Shown here: piece after piece, positions 35,701 to 44,700 of the stretch
Layout of the letters: every line of letters begins with the position of its first letter
Numbering within the stretch: position 1 is the first letter of the stretch
Assembly (NCBI GenBank): GCA_965279165.1
Contig: OZ257140.1
Span: 2,294,001 to 2,358,000 of the forward strand
Reading direction: 5' to 3'
DNA length: 64,000 bases
DNA from: JBAYIE01 sp965279165
GTDB taxonomy: Bacteria > Bacteroidota > Bacteroidia > UKL13-3
Program-made: the position numbers and the translations under genes
Notes under the pieces: model-generated
What the model was told of the DNA's origin: nothing
Databases searched by the model: none
The model's input: the letters and a program-made list of their open reading frames with translations, nothing else

Positions 35701-38700
35701 TCAATGCAGGAGAGGTAGTATCGATCATAGATCAACCTGCTAGCGGATTGAGTATTGGAAACTACACAACTACCAACGGAAGTTATCAAGCAAGTACCGG
35801 AGCATTAACGTTGAATAGCAGCTTCGGCAAAACAGATGCATTGGTATTGAAAGTACGTGCACGTGTATCGCCAACCTATACAGGAACAACCATTAAGAAT
35901 GCAGTATTGGTAAGATTACCAATTGATGTAACGCCACATGGCGACAGTACCGATACCATAACCACGCCGGTAAAACGTTGGATCAATTTAACAACAGTAA
36001 AAACATCTGATAGCAGCCGCATAACAGCAGGAGATAGTATCAGTTATACCATTACCGTTACCAATAACGGACAATCAACCCTCAATGCAGGAGAGGTAGT
36101 ATCGATCATAGATCAACCTGCAAGCGGATTGAGTATTGGAAATTACACAACCACTAACGGAAGTTACAATGCAAGTAACGGTGCATTAACATTGAATAGC
36201 AGCTTCGGCAAAACCAATTCAATCGTATTAAAAGTACGTGCACGTGTATCGCCAACCTATACCGGTACAACCATTAAGAATGCAGTATTGGTGAAACTAC
36301 CAATTGATGTAACACCACATGGAGATAGTACTGATACGATAACCACACCGGTTAAACGCTGGATTAATTTAACAACAGTTAAAACTTCAGACAGCAGCAG
36401 CATAACAGCAGGTGATAGTATTAGTTATACCATTACCGTAACCAACAACGGACAATCAACACTCAATGCAGGAGAGGTAGTATCTATCATAGATCAACCT
36501 GCAAGCGGATTGAGTATTGGAAATTACACAACTACCAACGGAAGTTATCAAGCAAGTACCGGAGCATTAACGTTGAATAGCAGCTTCGGCAAAACAGATG
36601 CATTGGTATTGAAAGTACGTGCACGTGTATCACCAACTTATACCGGAACAACCATTAAGAATGCGGTATTGGTGAAATTACCAATTGATGTAACGCCACA
36701 TGGCGACAGTACCGATACCATAACCACACCGGTTAAACGTTGGATTAATTTAACAACAATAAAAACATCTGATAGCAGCAGCATAACAGCAGGAGATAGT
36801 ATCAGCTATACCATTACCGTTACCAATAATGGACAATCAACCCTCAATGCAGGAGAGGTAGTATCTATCATAGATCAACCTGCAAGCGGATTGAGTATTG
36901 GAAATTACACAACTACCAACGGAAGTTATCAAGCAAGTACCGGAGCATTAACGTTGAATAGCAGCTTCGGCAAAACAGATGCATTGGTATTGAAAGTACG
37001 TGCACGTGTATCACCAACTTATACAGGAACAACCATTAAGAATGCGGTATTGGTGAAACTTCCAATTGATGTAACACCACATGGCGACAGTACCGATACC
37101 ATAACCACACCGGTAAAACGTTGGATCAATTTAACAACAGTAAAAACATCTGATAGCAGCAGCATAACAGCAGGAGATAGTATCAGCTATACCATTACCG
37201 TTACCAATAATGGACAATCAACCCTCAATGCAGGAGAGGTAGTATCGATCATAGATCAACCTGCAAGCGGATTGAGTATTGGAAACTACACAACTACCAA
37301 CGGAAGTTATCAAGCAAGTACCGGAGCATTAACGTTGAATAGCAGCTTCGGTAAAACAGATGCATTGGTATTGAAAGTACGTGCACGTGTATCACCGACT
37401 TATACAGGAACAACTATTAAGAATGCGGTATTGGTGAAACTACCAATTGATGTAACACCACATGGCGACAGTACCGATACCATAACCACGCCGGTAAAAC
37501 GTTGGATCAATTTAACAACAGTAAAAACATCTGATAGCAGCAGCATAACAGCAGGAGATAGTATCAGCTATACCATTACCGTTACCAATAATGGACAATC
37601 AACCCTCAATGCAGGAGAGGTAGTATCGATCATAGATCAACCTGCAAGCGGATTGAGTATTGGAAACTACACAACTACCAACGGAAGTTATCAAGCAAGT
37701 ACCGGAGCATTAACGTTGAATAGCAGCTTCGGTAAAACAGATGCATTGGTATTGAAAGTACGTGCACGTGTATCACCAACTTATACAGGAACAACTATTA
37801 AGAATGCGGTATTGGTGAAACTACCAATTGATGTAACACCACATGGCGACAGTACCGATACCATAACCACGCCGGTAAAACGTTGGATCAATTTAACAAC
37901 AGTAAAAACATCTGATAGCAGCAGCATAACAGCAGGAGATAGTATCAGCTATACCATTACCGTTACCAATAATGGACAATCAACCCTCAATGCAGGAGAG
38001 GTAGTATCGATCATAGATCAACCTGCAAGCGGATTGAGTATTGGAAACTACACAACTACCAACGGAAGTTATCAAGCAAGTACCGGAGCATTAACGTTGA
38101 ATAGCAGCTTCGGTAAAACAGATGCATTGGTATTGAAAGTACGTGCACGTGTATCACCAACTTATACAGGAACAACTATTAAGAATGCGGTATTGGTGAA
38201 ACTACCAATTGATGTAACACCACATGGCGACAGTACCGATACCATAACCACGCCGGTAAAACGTTGGATCAATTTAACAACAGTAAAAACATCTGATAGC
38301 AGCAGCATAACAGCAGGAGATAGTATCAGCTATACCATTACCGTTACCAATAATGGACAATCAACCCTCAATGCAGGAGAGGTAGTATCTATCATAGATC
38401 AACCTGCAAGCGGATTGAGTATTGGAAATTACACAACTACCAACGGAAGTTATCAAGCAAGTACCGGAGCATTAACGTTGAATAGCAGCTTCGGTAAAAC
38501 AGATGCATTGGTATTGAAAGTACGTGCACGTGTATCACCAACTTATACAGGAACAACTATTAAGAATGCGGTATTGGTGAAACTACCAATTGATGTAACA
38601 CCACATGGCGACAGTACCGATACCATAACCACGCCGGTAAAACGTTGGATCAATTTAACAACAGTAAAAACATCTGATAGCAGCAGCATAACAGCAGGAG

Positions 38701-41700
38701 ATAGTATCAGCTATACCATTACCGTTACCAATAATGGACAATCAACCCTCAATGCAGGAGAGGTAGTATCGATCATAGATCAACCTGCAAGCGGATTGAG
38801 TATTGGAAATTACACAACTACCAACGGAAGTTATCAAGCAAGTACCGGAGCATTAACGTTGAATAGCAGCTTCGGCAAAACAGATGCATTGGTATTGAAA
38901 GTACGTGCACGTGTATCACCAACGTATACAGGAACAACCATTAAGAATGCGGTATTGGTGAAATTACCAATTGATGTAACACCACAAGGCGACAGTACCG
39001 ATACCATAACCACGCCGGTAAAACGTTGGATCAATTTAACAGTTGATAAAACCAGTAACACAACTACTAATGCAGCAGGAGACAGCGTAACTTATGTAAT
39101 TTCCGTTATCAATAATGGCAAATCGTCGATGTCAACAGGCGAAGTTGTAACAATTACGGATCAACCTGCAAATGGATTAACAATAGGTTCGTATACTAGC
39201 AACAATGGTGTTTATAATGTGAATACAAAAGGGCTAACCTTAAACAGCAATTTTGCAAAAGCAGATACCATACGTTTAACTGTACGTGCACGAATTGCAA
39301 TAACCTATACAGGAAGCAGTATTAAAAATTCGGTTATAGTAAAATTACCACCGGATATAAGTAATCCTGGCGATAGCACGGATTCCATTGTTACTATAGT
39401 TAACCCGTATATTAATGCGATTATAGATGATTACAGAAACACACCGGTTGATGGAGCAAAAGGCGGAACTGTAGGTCAGGTATTATCAAATGATACATTG
39501 AATGGTGTATTAATAAGTACACCATCATCTGTAACACTAAGTGTATTGGATAGTGGTGGAATAAAAGGAGTAAGTATAAGTAACATCGGTATTATAAGCA
39601 TACCAGCCGGTACGATGGAAGGTAACTACAATATCTTATATCGTATTTGTAACGGAGCAAGTTGTGATACAGCAACCGCAATAGTTGGAATAAAACGAGG
39701 GTTAGCATTAATCAGCAGCAGTATATGTGTGAACGATATTCCTTATATACATTATAAAGTAACGCCAAACTTTAATACCAACAGCACACCGGTAACCATT
39801 ACTTGGTTAAATGGAAATGGAAGTGCGTTAACAGCATTGAGTCCAATAACAAATCAGCCATTGGAAGCAGATGTATTGTATGCAGGAACTAAACCTGATG
39901 CGAATGGCAATCCAACAAGCTGGCCGGGCTGGTGTTTAACAAATGGCGTATGGCGTCAGTGTGATGATGGATTCCTTGGGGTTAGACCAAATGCAAAAGT
40001 TGTATTCAGTGTAAATCCATCTGATACAATACTGGTTAGTTATCCTCCTGCAACACCAAATTGTAGTTCGTTACCACCGGCGGTATCAAAGATGGCAATG
40101 CGTAAGCGGGTAGTATCAACCGGAAATTATAACAATATTGGCGACACAATTAAATATAAGATAGTAGTTGAGAATACAGGAAATGTAATGTTGTCGGAAA
40201 TAAAAGTTACCGACAGTAATGCTGTAATCACAACACCGGTTAATGGAATGATAAGTTCTATTAATATTGGAGATAGTTCAAGCGTAATGGCTTACCATAT
40301 TGTTAGCTTGTCGGATTTGATAAGTAAATCTGTTCTAAATTTTGCAACTGCTTTAGGTAAAGATACAGGAGATAAACCGGTAATTGGTAAATCAGATACA
40401 ACCATAACACCGGTTGAACGCATTGTCAATTTAACAGTTAGGAAAACATCTGATAGCAGTAGCATCATAGCAGGTGATAGTATTAGTTATAAAATTATAG
40501 TAACCAACAATGGAATATCGACGATTGCGTCAGGAGAGGTAGTATCTATCATCGATCAACCTGAAAGCGGATTGAGTATTGGCAATTACACAACTACTAA
40601 TGGAAGTTATAATGCAAGCACAGGTGAGTTAACATTAAGTAACAACTTTAAAAAGACGGATACTTTGGTATTGAAAGTTCGAGCAAGGGTTTCCCCTACA
40701 TACACAAGTTCAACCATTAAGAATTCGGTATTGGTGAAATTACCTCCTGATATTACCAACCCAATCGATAGCACCGACTCTGTAACGATACCGGTTAAAC
40801 GTAGGATTTATTTATCTACGATAAAAACAGCAGATAGTACCAATATTACTGCCGGTGATAGTATCAGTTATACAATTACAGTAACGAATAACGGACAATC
40901 AACCCTGAACGCAGGAGAAATAGTATCTATAATCGAACAACCTGCAAACGGATTAATTATAGGAAATTATAAAACAACCAACGGAAGCTATAACCCTACC
41001 AACGGAGCACTAACATTAAATAACAACTTTGGAAAAGCGGATACACTGGTATTGAAAGTACGTGCAAAAGTTTCGCCTACGTATACAGCTACTAATATTA
41101 AGAATGCGGTATTGGTTAAATTACCTCCGGATGTTTTAAATCCTGGTGATAGTACCGATTCAGTCATTACCTATGTGAAGCAACATATCAATGCGATATT
41201 GGATGATTATAGAAGTACACCTGTGGATGGCGCCAAAGGGGGTTCAGTTGGCCAGATTTTAGCAAATGATTCATTAAATGGAACGCTAATAACCAATTCT
41301 GGTTCTGTAGTAATTAGTCTGGTAAATAATGGAGGATTAGGAGGCTTACAAATAGATACAACCGGAAAACTTACCGTATTGCCTGGTACATGGGAAGGAA
41401 TTTATAATGTAGTTTATAGAATTTGCAATTTGAATAATTGTGATACAGCAACAGCAATTGTAAGTGTTAAACGTGGACTGACAATTACCAGCTCACCAAA
41501 ATGTATAAACGATGTTCCATATGTACATTATAAGGTTACACCTAACTTCTCTGTTGGTACATCAAAACCAGTGACCATAACATGGTTAAATGGAAATGGT
41601 AGTTTATTAACTACAATGAGTCCTATTTCTAATCAAACACTTGAAGCCGACATCTTATATGCCGGAACCAAACCTGATATCAACGGTAATCCTACCAGCT

Positions 41701-44700
41701 GGCCGGGATGGTGTTTAACAAATGGCGTATGGCGCCAATGTGATGATGGATTCCTTGGTGTTAGACCTAATGCCAAAATGATCTTCAGTGTAAATCCTTC
41801 TGATACAGTATTAGTTAGTTATCCACCTGCAACACCAAATTGTAGTTCGTTACCACCAGCTGTTTCAAAAATGACAATGCGCAAACGGGTTGTATCTAAT
41901 GGACCTTATCGCAATGTTGGAGATACCATTAAGTATAAAATAGTTGTTGAAAATACAGGCAATACAGCCTTAAAATCTATTGTAGTAACCGACAGCAATG
42001 CACAAATTACAGTACCTTCAGGTGGAATGATTAGTTCAATTCCTGCTGGAGATAGCGCAGGTGTATATGCTTACCACATTATAACTTTATCGGATATGAA
42101 AAATCAGAAAGTTATTAATTATGCCAAAGGGTTGGGATTGGATACAGGAAATGTACCTGTAGAAGCCAAGTCAGATACAACAATTACCGAAGTAAGAAGG
42201 ACAATTGATTTAACTGTTGTTAAAACCAGCGATATGCCTTTAGTAACAGCCGGAGATACTATTGGATACACCATTACTATTTCAAATAATGGTGCATCAA
42301 AACTATTGGCAGGGGAGCAGTTGACAATAACAGATCAACCTTCAATTGGATTAACAATTGGATCTTATTCTACTTCTTTTGGTACATATAATGCAGTAAA
42401 TGGCGCATTAATTTTAAACAATGATTTTGGAATCTATCAATCCATAACATTAAAAGTAAAAGCAAGAGTTTCTGTAACCTTCATTGGAACAGAAATAAAG
42501 AATGCTGTATTGGTAAAATTGCCAATTGATGTTACTCCGGAAGGAGATAGCACGGATACCGTTTCTACCGGTGTTAAACCAAGTATTAATGCCATACTTG
42601 ATGATTACAGAAATATTCCAATCGATGGTGCAAAAGGCGATACATTAGGTCATATATTATCTAACGATACTTTAGCCGGAGTGTTAATTGTTAACAACTC
42701 TTCCGTTACAATTGGTTTAGTAAATAATGGTGGATTAAGTGGTGTAATGATTGATTCAAATGGTGTAATTATTATTCCTCCGGGTACTTGGGAAGGAATA
42801 TATAATGTTGTTTATAGAATTTGCAATTCAGGAAATTGCGACACAGCTACAATCATTTTAAATGTGAAAAGAGGAATGCAAATTACTGTATCTCCTAAAT
42901 GTATAAGTGATGTACCTTACGTTCATTATAAAGTAATTCCAAATTTCACCCCTGATAATTCTATTCCACTTACTATTACTTGGTTAAATGGTGATGGCTC
43001 TAAACTCGATGCATTGACACCAATGACAAATCAACCGTTGGCGGCAGATATTTTATATGCAGGAACTAAACCGGATGCATTTGGTAATCCAACTAGCTGG
43101 CCGGGATGGTGTTTAACAAATGGTGTATGGCGTCAATGCGATGATGGATTCTTGGGTGTTAGGCCTAATGCCAGAATCGTATTTAGTGTGAATCCTACAG
43201 ATACCATAATGGTTAATTATCCTCCGGCAACACCTTCATGTAGTTCATTACCTCCGGCAGTTTCGAGAATGGTTTTAAGAAAGAAAGTTATTTCTACCGG
43301 TACATATAGCAACATCGGAGATACAATTAAATACCAGATAACAATTGAAAACACAGGGAATGTGGATTTACCTGCTATAACAGTATATGATAGCAATGCC
43401 ACGATTACTAAGCCGGAATATGGTTTAATCGGCATGTTAAAAGTAGCCGACTCCACTTTTGTTGAAGCATATCATATTGTGACAATGGAAGATTTATTTG
43501 CTCATATTGTAACTAATTGTGCAACAGCAATTGGTTTAGATACAGGAGATATTATCATTAAAGGTTCATCTGATACAGTAAAAACTGTAGTAGGTAGACA
43601 TGTTGATCTTGCAATTATTAAAGAGAGTGAAAGTAAGATTTGTAAACCGGGTGATACTTTGAATTACAGTATTAAAATTACCAATAGGGGAGATTCCAAA
43701 ATTCAAACCGGAGAAAATATTGAGGTTAAAGAAGAACCAGGTGAAGGATTATCTATCGTTTCTTATTCAACAGCAGATGGAACTTACGATAGTTTAACAG
43801 GTTCATTGACGCTGAATAAAGAATTCGGAATCAACCAAACCATAATTTTGAATGTAAAAACAGCTATTCATAAGAAGTTTGAATCAGATTCGATTAGGAA
43901 TGGAGTATCTGTACGACTTCCTATCGATATTTTACATACCGGAGATAGCAATGCATTAAATATTAAGTTTATTTCTCGCCCGTTAATAGGAATAGCTAAA
44001 ACTTCTACTAATCCTGTACTTCAAAGCGATGGCAGTTATGATGTTGGATTTATTATTTATGTTAAAAATTACGGCAAAGAAAAATTAAGAGGAATAAGTG
44101 TTAAAGATGATTTAACAAAAACTATTCCGTCACCATCACTTTACACAGTTAAGTCTTCTCCAATTACAATGGGTGGACTTGTGGCAAATAACCTATTCAA
44201 TGGTTTAGATTCAAATGCTGAATTATTGGATACTGCGAGTTGTTCATTATTACCTGGAGAAACCGGAACCATAATATTTACAGTCAATATTCTTCCTAAA
44301 GGATTTTATGGACCATTTACGAATCTGGCTATTGGTAGTGCAACAGGTGATATTACCGGAGGTTATACATCCGATACATCAACAGCTGGTAACAATCCTG
44401 ATCCTTCAGGTAATGATAATCCTGGCGATACGGCTAATAGTAAACCTACTATATTTAGTTTATTACCTACACCTGTTATTGGTCTTGCAAAAAGCGCCTC
44501 CGAACCTATTGATAATGCAAATGGAACTTTTGATGTTACGTATAAATTAATTGTATCGAATCTTGGAAAAATGCCTCTTACAAATGTTCAAGTAGGTGAT
44601 AATTTAAACAGAACTTTCCCGTCTCCTACAACATTTAAAGTAGTAAATGCAATTGTTTCAACCGGTACTCTGAAGTTTAATAATAGCTTTAATGGACGCA

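Noticed and set aside
1252..39020. CRISPR array
   Set aside because: Repeats are 231-381 bp, coding, contiguous and without unique spacers.
35257..44550. Scattered 60-85-codon frames on either strand inside the 3' half of the giant gene
   Set aside because: They overlap confirmed modules in the main frame and show no family motifs.
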